Below the pieces are notes generated by a model. That model did no database searches. It saw only the letters and a list, made by a program, of their open reading frames with translations, and was not told the DNA's origin. This document shows, piece by piece, positions 16,094-26,624 of a stretch of 64,000 bases of DNA. The first letter of the stretch is position 1; every line of letters starts with the position of its first letter. The DNA is taken from assembly GCF_007829885.1 (NCBI RefSeq), contig NZ_VIWW01000001.1, forward strand, positions 5,456,001-5,520,000, read 5' to 3'. The translations under genes were made by a program, and so were the position numbers. The stretch is from Streptomyces brevispora. GTDB taxonomy: Bacteria > Actinomycetota > Actinomycetes > Streptomycetales > Streptomycetaceae.

Positions 16094-16120
16094 GACATCA
16101 GACGGATGACGTCAGATGTC
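16094..16120. promoter_or_regulatory. Palindromic operator candidate upstream of the deleted secreted gene
   Basis: A 27-bp imperfect palindrome with outer arms GACATC and GATGTC. Its right part, GACGTCAGATGTC (16108-16120), is the exact reverse complement of 13 bp inside the palindrome at 17031-17053. It lies downstream of the GntR gene and upstream of the secreted-gene stump, so it marks a former third target of that regulator. Confidence 0.6.
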
Positions 16121-16236
16121 CTGTCGCCGTACGAACCCTAGGCACCCCTGCGGCGCCCGTCAAGGGACTGCCGGGCCGGGTCCGTGAGGGGCGGGGGCCC
16201 GGCCCCGTCGCCGCGCCGGAGGCGTCGGCGACCGGT

Positions 16237-16968
16237 TCAGCCCTTGGCGCCGTCGCGGGCCCGGGCCTCGGAGATCCGGCGCCTGACCGGGGCGTAGTGC
16301 TCGCCGAGCGCCTGCATGAAACCGGCGATGTCCCCGGCTCGCGCGGCGTCCACGATGTTCTGATGGGCCGCGATCGTCGCCGTCTCGTCGGCGTGGGTGA
16401 ATCCGTCGAGATGCGGCGCGACGATCGTGTACACGTCCCAGAAGGCCATCGAGAGCTGGCCGATCAGCTCGTTGCCCAGTGGGGCGACGAGCAGTGCGTG
16501 GAACGCCCGGTCGGCGTCCACGAATCCGTGCCCCTCGGAGGCCCCGGTCTCCCGCATGGTGGCCACCAGGCCGTCCAGCGCGTCGAGTTGCTCCGGCGTG
16601 AGCAGCGTGACGATCCGGTCGGCCATTCCGCGCTCGAAGAGCTCGCGCACGTCGACCAGATCGGCCATCACCTGGAAGTCGTCGTCGGGGGAGAGCAGCC
16701 CGCGGAAGGTCAGGCTCTCCACCAGCGCGGACAGGCTCAGCCTGCCGACGTACGTGCCGTGCCCGTGGCGGACCTCGACGATGTCCAGCGCGTTGAGGAT
16801 CTTGACGGCCTCGCGGACGCTGGAGCGGCTGGCGCCGAGGGCCTCGCACAGGGCGGGCTCGGGGGGCAGCGGGTCCCCGGGGCGGAGCCGTTCTTCGAGG
16901 ATGTACCGCTTGATGCCGTCGACGACTTCCTGCCGGAGCAGCTGCCGGCCGGGCCTCGTTCCGGACAT
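16237..16968 (-). CDS. GntR/FadR-subfamily regulator of the ABC sialic-acid module
   Basis: A 243-residue regulator. Winged-helix landmarks are VVDGIKRYILEERLRPGD, PPEPALCEALGASRSSVREA and VEVRHGHGTYVG. The FCD-type ligand domain follows with DVRELFERGMAD, DADRAFHALLV and HQNIVDAARAGD. ATG 16968 is preceded by GGGAG at 7 nt; an in-frame extension to 17040 would run into the operator. It is divergent from the substrate-binding protein gene with a near-perfect palindrome between. It is related to the regulator at 11800-12495, suggesting that both sense sialic acid breakdown products. Confidence 0.86.
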   Translation of the reverse strand: MSGTRPGRQLLRQEVVDGIKRYILEERLRPGDPLPPEPALCEALGASRSSVREAVKILNALDIVEVRHGHGTYVGRLSLSALVESLTFRGLLSPDDDFQVMADLVDVRELFERGMADRIVTLLTPEQLDALDGLVATMRETGASEGHGFVDADRAFHALLVAPLGNELIGQLSMAFWDVYTIVAPHLDGFTHADETATIAAHQNIVDAARAGDIAGFMQALGEHYAPVRRRISEARARDGAKG

Positions 16969-17030
16969 ATGTGAACTCCCCACCTCTTGACCCCTCTCGA
17001 TTGTCAAGCTACGTTCCCACGCTATCAAGG

Positions 17031-17053
17031 CATCAGACATCTGACGTCTGATG
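17031..17053. promoter_or_regulatory. Near-perfect 23-bp operator in the GntR / ABC divergent promoter
   Basis: CATCAGAC (17031-17038) and GTCTGATG (17046-17053) are exact inverted repeats and most of the 7-bp centre is symmetric as well. It lies 62 nt upstream of the regulator start and 85 nt upstream of the transporter gene, the position expected for a repressor controlling both directions. It shares GACATCTGACGTC with the site at 16094-16120. Confidence 0.7.
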
Positions 17054-17138
17054 CTCTAGGTTCCGCGGTCCCCCGTGAACCACCGATCCCACGCCTGCCG
17101 TCACCCCGACGCCCCACCTCAAAGTCCCTGGAGGACCC

Positions 17139-18734
17139 GTGCCCGAGCTGAGATCAGCCGGTGTCGAGCGCCGCACCTTCCTGCGTTACACCACCGCTGT
17201 CGGTGCCGCGGCTGCCATCACGGCAAGCCTCGCCGCCTGTGGCGGACCGTCCTCGACCACCGACGGATCGTCGGACAAGGGCAGCGGCAGCGACCTCATC
17301 GAGGCCGGACTGTCCTACCCGCTGTCGACCGGCTTCGACCCGATGATCACCTCGGGCGCGACCCCGTACGCCGCCAATATGCACATCTTCGAGGGTCTGG
17401 TCGATCTTGATCCGGCAACACTCGTGGCACGCCCCGCGCTCGCCACCGAGATGCCGAAGAAGATCAACGCCACCACCTATCGGGCCACGCTGCGCAAGGG
17501 GGCGACCTTCCACGACGGATCGGCCGTCACCGCCGACGACGTGGTGTTCAGCTTCGAACGCATCCTGGACCCGAAGAACGCCTCGCTGATGGCGCAGTTC
17601 GTGCCCTTCATCGACACGGTCAAGGCCGTCGACGCCGGTACGGTCGAGTTCAAGCTCAAGTACCCCTTCGCGCTCTTCCCGTCCCGCATCGCCGTGGCCC
17701 GGATCGTCCCCAAGAGGATCGTGGAGCCCGACCCCAAGGCCTTCGACGCCAAGCCGGTCGGCTCGGGCCCGTACAAGTTCGTCTCGGCCACCCGCGAGGA
17801 CAAGATCGTCTTCGAGGCCTACGACAAGTACAACGGCGCCCACCCCGCCAAGGCCAAGAAGATGGTCTGGCGCCTGATGTCCGACCAGTCGGCCCGCGTC
17901 AGCGCGATGGAGTCGGGCCGCGTCCAGGCCATCGAGGACGTCCCGTACATCGACGTCAAGCGGCTCTCCGGCAGCGCCAAGACCGAGTCCGTGCAGTCCT
18001 TCGGGCTGCTCTTCCTGATGTTCAACACCGCCGACAAGCGGTTCGCCGACAAGCGGGTCCGCCAGGCGCTGCACTACGCCCTGGACACCGAAAAGATCAT
18101 CTCCACCGCGATGGTCGGCAACGCCGCGGCGGCCACCGGCTATGTGCCGGCCACCCACCCCGATTACCACAAGGCCGCCACGGTCTACACCCACGACGTG
18201 GCCAAGGCGAAGCAACTGCTCGCCGACGCGGGCGTGAAGAACCTTTCCTTCACCGTCCTCACCACCGACACCGGCTGGGTCAAGGACATCGCCCCGCTGC
18301 TCAAGGAGAGCTGGGAGCAGGCGGGCGTCAAGGTCACCCTCGACATCGCCCAGTCCCCGGCCCAGTACGCCAAGGTCGACAAGGGCGACTTCGATGTCCT
18401 CGTCGCCCCCGGCGACCCGTCGGTCTTCGGCAACGACGCGGACCTGCTGCTGCGCTGGTTCTACTACGGCTTCTGGCCGGAGAACCGCTACGGCTGGGGC
18501 AAGTCCGACGCGTACAAGAAGGTCAAGCAGACCCTCGACAAGGCGGCCCAGGCGGGCGACGAGGCCAAGCGCAAGGAGCTGTGGGGCCAGATCACCGACC
18601 TCGTCGCCGACGAGGCCGCGCTCTACCCGATCCTGCACCGCAAGCTCCCCACGGCCTGGGCCGACCAGGCGCTGCCCGGCTTCAAGCCGCTGCCCACCAC
18701 GGGCCTCTCGTTCCTGGACGTCGGCCGCGCCTGA
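17139..18734 (+). CDS. ABC substrate-binding lipoprotein (peptide/nickel class), probable sialic acid binder
   Basis: A 531-residue SBP_bac_5 lipoprotein. The N-terminus has a twin-arginine motif (RRTFLRY), a hydrophobic stretch and the lipobox LAAC, so it is probably a Tat-exported lipoprotein. Family landmarks: ATLRKGATFHDGSAVTADDVVFSFER, KPVGSGPYKF, LMFNTADKRFADKRVRQAL, given here only as markers. GTG 17139 follows GGAGG. This class mostly binds peptides, but members in Haemophilus ducreyi (SatA) and Corynebacterium glutamicum (SiaE) bind sialic acid. Here the operon ends in a NanA-like aldolase under a GntR regulator, which favours sialic acid. Peptide uptake is the alternative. Confidence 0.82.
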   Translation: MPELRSAGVERRTFLRYTTAVGAAAAITASLAACGGPSSTTDGSSDKGSGSDLIEAGLSYPLSTGFDPMITSGATPYAANMHIFEGLVDLDPATLVARPALATEMPKKINATTYRATLRKGATFHDGSAVTADDVVFSFERILDPKNASLMAQFVPFIDTVKAVDAGTVEFKLKYPFALFPSRIAVARIVPKRIVEPDPKAFDAKPVGSGPYKFVSATREDKIVFEAYDKYNGAHPAKAKKMVWRLMSDQSARVSAMESGRVQAIEDVPYIDVKRLSGSAKTESVQSFGLLFLMFNTADKRFADKRVRQALHYALDTEKIISTAMVGNAAAATGYVPATHPDYHKAATVYTHDVAKAKQLLADAGVKNLSFTVLTTDTGWVKDIAPLLKESWEQAGVKVTLDIAQSPAQYAKVDKGDFDVLVAPGDPSVFGNDADLLLRWFYYGFWPENRYGWGKSDAYKKVKQTLDKAAQAGDEAKRKELWGQITDLVADEAALYPILHRKLPTAWADQALPGFKPLPTTGLSFLDVGRA

Positions 18735-18913
18735 CCGGCCACCACCGGGCCACCGGTGGCCGCCGCACCGGCAGCCACCGGCCCGGTGAGACGGCCGCCG
18801 CCCCGGCCGCCGGCCCCAACCCGGCGCCTCTCACCCGGCGCCAGATCGCCCGGTCCGGGACAACACACCCCCGCTGTCCCGGACCGGCCCGCCCAACCGC
18901 AAGGAACCCGACG

Positions 18914-19864
18914 ATGGTTGCTTTTCTCCGGCTCGCGCTGCGCCGCGTCGCGATGATGCCGGTGATGATCCTCGGTATCGCGCTGCTCGTCTTCGTGGTG
19001 CTGCAGTTCTCGCCGGCCGACCCGGCCTTCAACGCGCTCGGGGAGAGCGCCACTCCCGAGGCCCGCGCGGCCTTCGCCGAGGCCAACGGCCTGAACGACC
19101 CGCTGCCCGTCCGCTACTTCCACTTCCTCGGCCAACTGCTCCACTTCGACCTCGGGATGACCGTCCCGCCGAGCCAGCCCGTCGTCGACCGCATCACCGC
19201 AGCCTTCCCGCTCACGCTCCAGCTGACCGTCCTCGGCCTGATCCTCGCGATCGTCCTGGCGGTCGTCTTCGGCGTCGTCGGCGCGATGTACCGCGACCGC
19301 TGGCCCGACCAGCTGTTCCGGGTGCTCTCCATGGCCGGGGTCGCCATCCCGTCCTTCTGGCTCGGGGTCCTGCTCATCCAGCAGTTCGCACTCAACACCC
19401 GGATCTTCCCGACCGGCGGCTACACCAACCCGGCCGACTCCTTCAGCGGCTGGCTCACCTCCATGGCGCTGCCCGCCTTCTCGCTCGCCGTGCCCGTCGC
19501 CGCGTCGCTCGCCCGTCTCGTACGGACCTCGATGGTCGCCGAACTCGACCGCGACTACGTCCGGACCGCACGCGGCAACGGCCTCCCGGTGTTCCTGGTG
19601 ATCCGCTCGGTGCTGCGCAACGCGCTCGTCACCCCGCTCACCGTGCTCGGCGTCAAGGTCGGTTACCTGCTCAGCGGCGCCGTCGTCATCGAAGCGATCT
19701 TCGACCTGCCCGGCATGGGCAAGCTCATCCTCGAAGGTGTCACCGGCGGCGATGTCGCCCTGGTCCAGGGCACCGTACTGACCATCGCCATCGCGTTCCT
19801 GGTGGTCAACGTCATCGTCGACCTGCTCTACCTGCTGGTCAACCCGCGCATCAGGACGGTGTGA
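18914..19864 (+). CDS. ABC transporter permease, DppB class
   Basis: A 316-residue inner-membrane permease with six predicted spans. It has the N-terminal hydrophobic start (LRLALRRVAMMPVMILGIAL), FSPADPA, and the EAA-type coupling loop in DYVRTARGNGLP with VLRNALVTPLTVLG, ending IVDLLYLLVNPRIRTV. ATG 18914 has AAGGA 8 nt upstream. It follows the binding protein by 179 nt and precedes the fused permease-ATPase by a single base. It forms half of the importer pore. Confidence 0.9.
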   Translation: MVAFLRLALRRVAMMPVMILGIALLVFVVLQFSPADPAFNALGESATPEARAAFAEANGLNDPLPVRYFHFLGQLLHFDLGMTVPPSQPVVDRITAAFPLTLQLTVLGLILAIVLAVVFGVVGAMYRDRWPDQLFRVLSMAGVAIPSFWLGVLLIQQFALNTRIFPTGGYTNPADSFSGWLTSMALPAFSLAVPVAASLARLVRTSMVAELDRDYVRTARGNGLPVFLVIRSVLRNALVTPLTVLGVKVGYLLSGAVVIEAIFDLPGMGKLILEGVTGGDVALVQGTVLTIAIAFLVVNVIVDLLYLLVNPRIRTV

Positions 19865-19865
19865 C

Positions 19866-21832
<1,967 letters not shown>

Positions 21833-21836
<4 letters not shown>

Positions 21837-22840
21837 TCAGGCTCGACGGCGTCCACGTACGCCACAAGGCACGCAGCGGTGGCGTGTTCCGCCGCGACGC
21901 CGTGCACGCACTCACGGACGCGAGCCTGGAGGTCGAGCGCGGCGAGATCGTCGGCCTGGTCGGCGAGTCCGGCTGCGGAAAGTCGACGATGGCCCGGGTG
22001 CTGACCGGTCTGCAGAAGCCCACCGAGGGCACGGTCACCTTCCACGGCAAGGACCTGTGGGAGATGTCCGGGACCCAGCGGCGCGACGACTTCGGCTCTG
22101 CCGTCGGCGTCGTCTTCCAGGACCCCTCCACCGCCCTCAACCCGCGGCTCACGGTCCGTCAGATCCTGCGCGATCCGCTCGACGTGCACCGCCGCGGCAC
22201 CCGCGCGGAGCGCGAGGCACGCGTCGAGGAACTCCTCGACCTGGTCGGCCTCCCCGGCCACACCCTGGCCGCACTGCCAGGACAGCTCTCCGGCGGCCAG
22301 CGCCAGCGCGTCGCCATCGCCCGCGCCCTGGCGCTCGAACCGGAACTGATCGTCGCCGACGAACCGACGTCCGCGCTCGACGTCTCGGTCCGCGCCCAGG
22401 TCCTCAACCTCCTGGTGGACCTGCGCGAACGGCTCGGCCTCGGCATGGTGTTCATCTCGCACGACATCCAGACCGTGCGCTACCTCGCCGACCGCCTCGC
22501 CGTCCTCTACCTCGGCCGCATCGTCGAGGAGGGACGCGCGGCGGATGTCGCGGGCGCCCCCTCGCATCCGTACACCGAGGCGCTGCTCTCCGCGACCCCC
22601 AGCCTGCTGGAGACCACCGAGCGCATCGTGCTCACCGGCCCGGTCCCCTCGGCGACAAACCCGCCGACCGGCTGCCCGTTCCGTACCCGCTGCTGGAAGG
22701 CGGACGACGAGTGCGCCACGGTCTTCCCGGTCCGCACCGACGGCCCCGACGGACACCGCTGGCACTGCGTCCACCCCCAGACCCCCGCGTCCCCCTCCGG
22801 GGACCCGACCCCCGTACCGTCCGCAAGGAGCACCGCATGA
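21833..22840 (+). CDS. ABC transporter ATPase, DppF class
   Basis: A 335-residue ATPase that partners the fused ATPase. It has Walker A GESGCGKST, Q-loop VVFQDPSTALNPRLTV, signature LSGGQRQRVAIARALAL, Walker B LIVADEPTSALD and switch H in FISHDIQ. The C-terminal domain has CPFRTRC and the later cysteines of this class. GTG 21833 overlaps the preceding stop by four bases, and its own stop overlaps the aldolase start (ATGA), so the operon is tightly coupled. Confidence 0.92.
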
Positions 22841-23772
22841 CCGCCCGAACCCCCCGTTACTCGGGAGTGATCCCGCCCGTCGTCACCCCGCTGACCGCGG
22901 ACGGCGAGCTCGACCGCGCCTCCCTAGAGCGGGTCGTGGGGCATCTCCTCGACGGCGGTGTCAGCGGGCTGTTCGCCCTCGGCAGCTCCGGCGAGACCGC
23001 CTATCTGACGCCCGGCCAGCAGGACCAGGTCATCGAGGTCATCACGGCGGCAGCCGCGGGCCAGGTGCCGGTCCTCGTCGGAGCGATCGAGACCACCACC
23101 AACCGGGCCATCGAGCGCGCCAACCGCGCCGCCGAGCTCGGTGCGGACGCCGTCGTCGTCACCGCGCCGTTCTACACGCGCACCCACGACATCGAGATCG
23201 ACCGCCACTTCAGGGACGTCGCCGCCGCCGTCGACCTGCCGCTCCTCGCGTACGACGTGCCGGTCTGCGTGCACAGCAAGCTCGACCCGGAACTGCTGCT
23301 GCCGCTGGCCGCCGACGGGGTACTGGCCGGGGTGAAGGACTCCAGCGGCGACGACGGCTCGTTCCGCCGTCTCGTCATCGGCGCCCGGGAGCTGCCCGGG
23401 TTCTCCGTGCTCACCGGCCATGAGCTGGTCGTCGACTCGATGATGCTCGGCGGCGCCGACGGCTCGGTCCCCGGGCTCGGCAACGTCGACCCGCACGGGT
23501 ACGTACGCCTCCACGAGGCGGCGGTACGCGGTGACTGGGCGGCGGCGACCGCCGAGCAGGACCGCCTCGTCGGGCTCTTCGACATCATCCGCGCCGCCCG
23601 CCCGGGAACGGCTTCCGCCACCGCCGCCGGACTCGGTGCGTTCAAGACCGCGCTCATGCTGCGCGGGATCATCGCCACCAATGTGATGAGCCCGCCGATG
23701 CGCCGGCTGGACGTCGCGGAGACGGCGACGATCGCCGAGTGCCTGGACCGCGCGGGGCTCTCCAGGGCCTGA
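22837..23772 (+). CDS. nanA: N-acetylneuraminate lyase-like aldolase (DHDPS superfamily), copy 2
   Basis: A 311-residue class I aldolase with Schiff-base Lys167 (LAGVKDSSGD), Tyr139 (LAYDVPV) and pyruvate loop GSSGE. It shares long blocks with the copy at 10689-11648, so the two are paralogues with probably the same reaction: sialic acid to ManNAc plus pyruvate. AAGGAG precedes ATG 22837. It ends an operon with an ABC importer but has no kinase or epimerase beside it, so its product presumably uses NanK/NanE from the first cluster. Another 2-oxo acid aldolase role remains possible. Confidence 0.78.
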   Translation: MTARTPRYSGVIPPVVTPLTADGELDRASLERVVGHLLDGGVSGLFALGSSGETAYLTPGQQDQVIEVITAAAAGQVPVLVGAIETTTNRAIERANRAAELGADAVVVTAPFYTRTHDIEIDRHFRDVAAAVDLPLLAYDVPVCVHSKLDPELLLPLAADGVLAGVKDSSGDDGSFRRLVIGARELPGFSVLTGHELVVDSMMLGGADGSVPGLGNVDPHGYVRLHEAAVRGDWAAATAEQDRLVGLFDIIRAARPGTASATAAGLGAFKTALMLRGIIATNVMSPPMRRLDVAETATIAECLDRAGLSRA

Positions 23773-23810
23773 CGGCCCGCCCCGTCACGCGGACGGAAGG
23801 ACGAAAGTGT

Positions 23811-23840
23811 CTGGTCGGACAGCTTGGGCTGTCCGACCGG
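23811..23840. terminator. Hairpin between the aldolase and the convergent chaplin
   Basis: A 13-bp stem (12 Watson-Crick pairs, one G-U) of CTGGTCGGACAGC around a TTGG loop. It lies 38 nt after the aldolase stop and 23 nt beyond the chaplin stop, so it can serve both convergent genes. No strong T-run. Confidence 0.7.
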
Positions 23841-23863
23841 ACCCTTTCAGCGCGTGGGGTGGG

Positions 23864-24754
23864 TCAGCTCTGCGAGTTGCGGCTGCGCCGGATCAGCAGG
23901 CTGCCGCCGAGCACCATCGCGGCGCTGGCGCCACCGGCGATGCCCAGGTTGCTGTTCGCACCGGTGTGCGCCATCTGCGGCGGCGTGTGGTGCGCCGGCT
24001 TGTGGTGGTGCCAGGTGTGCGTCGGCGGGTTGTGGTGCCAGGTGTGCGTCGGCGGGTTGTGGTGCCAGGTGTGGGTCGGCGGGTTGTGCGTCGGAGGGTT
24101 GTGGTGCGGCGGGGTGTGCGTGGGCGGGTTGTGGTGCGGGGGCTTGGGCGTGGGCGGGTTGTGGTGGTGGCCGGGAGGGCAGTCACCGTTGTGGTGATGG
24201 TGGTGATGCCCCGTCTTCGGCGGCTGCGGGGGCTGGTGCTGCACCGGCGGCTGGGGGTGCACAGGAGGTTGGTGGTGCACCGGAGGCTGGTGCTGGACCG
24301 GAGGCTGCGGGGTGTCGGTCCCTCCCTCGTCGTTCTCGCACCTGTTGCCGAACGCCGAGTTCAGCGCGCCGACGACGTCGACCGTGTTGCCACAGGCGTT
24401 GACCGGGATGTCCACCGGAGCCTGGATCAGGTTGCCCGACAGCACGCCGGGGGAGTTGGCCGCGACGCCGTTGGCGCTCGCGCCCTGGGTGTCGCCGGTG
24501 CCCGAGCCGCCGTCGACGTTCTCGCACTCGTTGCCGAACGCCGGGTTCAGCAGGCCGATCACGTCGACCGTGTTGCCACAGAGGTTGACGGGAACGTGCA
24601 CCGGCACCTGCACGGCGTTCCCCGAACCGACCCCGGGTGAACCGATGGCGGCGCCGTCGGCCGAGGCGTCCGCGAAGGCGTAGCCGCCGGAGGCGGTCAG
24701 GATGCCTGACGCCGCCGCCATGACGAGCACGCTTTTACTCAAGGCTTTTCGCAT
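23864..24754 (-). CDS. Long, cell-wall-anchored chaplin with a His/Pro-rich stalk
   Basis: A 296-residue secreted surface protein. Signal peptide residues 1-29 (ends YAFA-DA). Two chaplin domains follow (about 34-75 and 92-135), each with the pattern SPGVxSGN, QxPVxxPVNxCGNTVDVxGxLNxAFGNxC and a paired cysteine. Residues about 145-255 are a stalk of His, Pro, Thr and Trp with short repeats (NPPTHTWHH). Then comes a sortase-type signal MAHTG, a hydrophobic span (GIAGGASAAMVLGGSLL) and an RRSR tail. Long chaplins are attached to peptidoglycan by class E sortases and hold the amyloid chaplin film that lowers surface tension of aerial hyphae. The His-rich stalk is unusual. It is divergent from the first rodlin. 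Confidence 0.92.
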   Translation of the reverse strand: MRKALSKSVLVMAAASGILTASGGYAFADASADGAAIGSPGVGSGNAVQVPVHVPVNLCGNTVDVIGLLNPAFGNECENVDGGSGTGDTQGASANGVAANSPGVLSGNLIQAPVDIPVNACGNTVDVVGALNSAFGNRCENDEGGTDTPQPPVQHQPPVHHQPPVHPQPPVQHQPPQPPKTGHHHHHHNGDCPPGHHHNPPTPKPPHHNPPTHTPPHHNPPTHNPPTHTWHHNPPTHTWHHNPPTHTWHHHKPAHHTPPQMAHTGANSNLGIAGGASAAMVLGGSLLIRRSRNSQS

Positions 24755-25201
24755 TGGTTGCCCTTCCTTAGGACAGTTCGCGCGGGCGTATTGCCCGCAG
24801 TTCATTCATCAGCCGATGCAGCAACCATCGGGCATGCCAGGTCTGCTGGGTCAGCCTCCCGTCGGGCGGGCTTGACTCCACCCAATAACGAGACCGGCGC
24901 GATTGGGAAACGTGGAAATCGTGAAAATCGTGTGTCCACTCGAACGGGTTACGCATAAGCGTTCGTTTCCGGGATCTGGCGTATTCGACCACACCCGACG
25001 CCGCACGGATGAATAGCTGTTGACGCTTGAATCACTTACCGTATCTGCCGTGCTTACCGAATGTGCGGTGGATTGCGCGGCCTATTTCGCACGAATGTCC
25101 GTGAGGCCCCGGCATTTGGGTGAATGGAGATAACCAAACGTCCGGCAGCGAGTTGGTCAGTGTGCTCCGGTACGGGGCATCCAGTACGAGAAGGGTTCAT
25201 C
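24755..25201. promoter_or_regulatory. Divergent promoter region of long chaplin and rodlin 1, with two CRTTYGRGTGRA motifs
   Basis: This 447-nt intergenic region has no credible frame. It is AT-richer than the genes. A 13-bp motif occurs toward the chaplin (CCGTTCGAGTGGA on the minus strand, 24935-24947) and toward the rodlin (GCATTTGGGTGAA, 25112-25124). The same motif lies 72-84 nt upstream of rodlins 2 and 3, so it is probably a shared promoter element or activator site for the coat genes. Confidence 0.55.
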
Positions 25202-25603
25202 GTGATCAAGAAGGTCCTGGCTACGGGTGCCGTTGCCGCCTCCATCCTCGGTCTCGGCGCCGCGCAGGCGATGGCCATCGGCAACGACGGCGGCACCACG
25301 TCGGTCAACGGCAACGGCGCCTCGCAGTCGTTCGGCAACGCCGAGACCCACGGCGACGGCAGCCCGCAGTTCGGCCTGGTCCAGGGCTCGCTGAACAAGC
25401 CCTGCATCGGCCTGCCGGCCAAGGCCAACCTCGGTTCGCTGATCGGGTTCATCCCGATCGCGGTCCAGGACGTCAACGTCCTGTCCTCGCCGCAGAACCA
25501 GCAGTGCACCGAGAACTCGACCCAGGCCAAGGGTGACGAGCCGCTGTCGCACATCCTGGACGGCATCCCGGTCCTCTCCGGCAACGGTGCCGGCAACAGC
25601 TGA
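25202..25603 (+). CDS. Rodlin 1
   Basis: A 133-residue secreted rodlin. GTG 25202 follows GAAGGG. Signal peptide about 1-27 (VLATGAVAASILGLGAAQAMA). The mature part starts IGNDGGTTSVNGNGASQSFGN and has the family blocks VQGSLNKPCIGLPAK, SSPQNQQCTEN and LSHILDGIPVLSGNGAGN, each quoted as markers. Two cysteines probably pair. Rodlins align chaplin amyloid into the paired rodlets on aerial hyphae and spores. It is one of three rodlins here and has its own terminator. Confidence 0.95.
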   Translation: MIKKVLATGAVAASILGLGAAQAMAIGNDGGTTSVNGNGASQSFGNAETHGDGSPQFGLVQGSLNKPCIGLPAKANLGSLIGFIPIAVQDVNVLSSPQNQQCTENSTQAKGDEPLSHILDGIPVLSGNGAGNS

Positions 25604-25615
25604 TCCGGCTGAGCA

Positions 25616-25660
25616 CAGGCCCGGGCCGCCGGCATTCCTCCTCCGAGCGGCCCGGGCCTG
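25616..25660 (+). terminator. Rho-independent-type hairpin after rodlin 1
   Basis: A perfect 14-bp stem CAGGCCCGGGCCGC / GCGGCCCGGGCCTG with a 17-nt loop, 12 nt after the stop. It lacks a T-run, as is usual in Streptomyces. Confidence 0.82.
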
Positions 25661-25894
25661 CTGCTGCCCTCCAGGGGCTCGCCCGTGCGCAGTCCGACGA
25701 TCGCGACGGTGACGTCGGGTGATCGGAACTGCGTCATTCGGGCGGACTTCGAGGAATCCTCGTCTCGAAGAGTTTCGCGTACCGTCCTAAATCGTTACGA
25801 ATTACAGCGGCGGAGTTACGAGTGATTCAGAACCCGCGCTCGTGCGGCACGAAATTCGTCGCCGCTCCGGACTCCGTCAAGGAAAGGGTTGAAA

Positions 25895-26128
25895 GTGAAG
25901 TACACCAAGATTGCCGCCGTCGCCGCCGGAACCCTCATGGCGATGGGTGCCGCCACCCCGGCGTTCGCCGACTCCGGCGCCGAGGGTTTGGCCGTGAGCT
26001 CCCCGGGCGTACTGTCCGGCAACGTCGTCCAGGTCCCGGTCCACGTGCCGGTCAACGTGTGCGGCAACACCGTGAACGTCATCGGTCTGCTGAACCCGAC
26101 GTTCGGCAACACCTGCTTCAACGTCTGA
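25895..26128 (+). CDS. Short chaplin
   Basis: A 77-residue secreted chaplin. Signal peptide about 1-26 (ends TPAFA-DS), then one chaplin domain: SPGVLSGNVVQVPVHVPVN, CGNTVNVIGLLNPTFGNTC. The two cysteines typical of most short chaplins are present. GTG 25895 follows GGAAAGG; a TTG two codons upstream is in frame but less likely. Short chaplins self-assemble into amyloid fibrils at the hyphal surface, anchored by long chaplins such as the one at 23864-24754. A one-mismatch version of the CRTTYGRGTGRA motif lies at 25734-25746. Confidence 0.94.
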   Translation: MKYTKIAAVAAGTLMAMGAATPAFADSGAEGLAVSSPGVLSGNVVQVPVHVPVNVCGNTVNVIGLLNPTFGNTCFNV

Positions 26129-26163
26129 TCGTTGTATCGCTGAGCCCGTCTCGGCACCGGTCT

Positions 26164-26194
26164 GCCCCGGATCGCATCTCCTGCGATCCGGGGC
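26164..26194 (+). terminator. Hairpin after the short chaplin
   Basis: A perfect 13-bp stem GCCCCGGATCGCA / TGCGATCCGGGGC around TCTCC, followed by ATTCCTCTTT. It starts 36 nt after the chaplin stop. Confidence 0.85.
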
Positions 26195-26624
26195 ATTCCT
26201 CTTTCCTGCGTTCTCCGTCCCGGGAGTTCGCGGCCCTGCCCGGACGCGGTGGAAAGACGTGAGGCATTTCCACCGGCCCGGGGCGCGGTGCGCCGGCGGC
26301 TGGGGGCGGACATCCGGGCGGGCGCGCGGGACGGAGTACCGACAGTGCACCACCGATTCGTGTCCGCTGTCCCGCAGTCACACCCGATTCAGTGATTAGT
26401 CATGCAATCGATCGAGCGGTCCGGCGAGTGGTGCGGTGAGCAGTCCGGCCAGTTATCCGGCGAGTTGTCCGGCGAGTGGTTCCGAGAAAAGTCGAAAGCT
26501 CCAGTTGCCCGACCGCAATCGGGTCGTTAGGCATCAGGAAAGCGGCAGGAGTCTCAGCTAAAGAAGGCTGGTGCGGCGCGAGGACGCGACCGAAACAGCT
26601 GCCGCAGCAGAAGGGAACCCGAAA
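26195..26624. other. 430-nt intergenic region ahead of a small exported protein
   Basis: No credible gene. Positions 26401-26482 are rich in short CGGCGAGT/CCGGCGAG runs (a degenerate 10-12 bp direct repeat). The proximal part carries AAGGGAACCC, the ribosome site for the next gene. The promoter must lie here, but the coat-gene motif is not evident. Confidence 0.4.

Noticed and set aside
23990..24200. CRISPR-like alternation of short repeats
   Set aside because: The repeats are in frame and encode the His/Pro stalk of the chaplin; spacers are not unique or of constant length.
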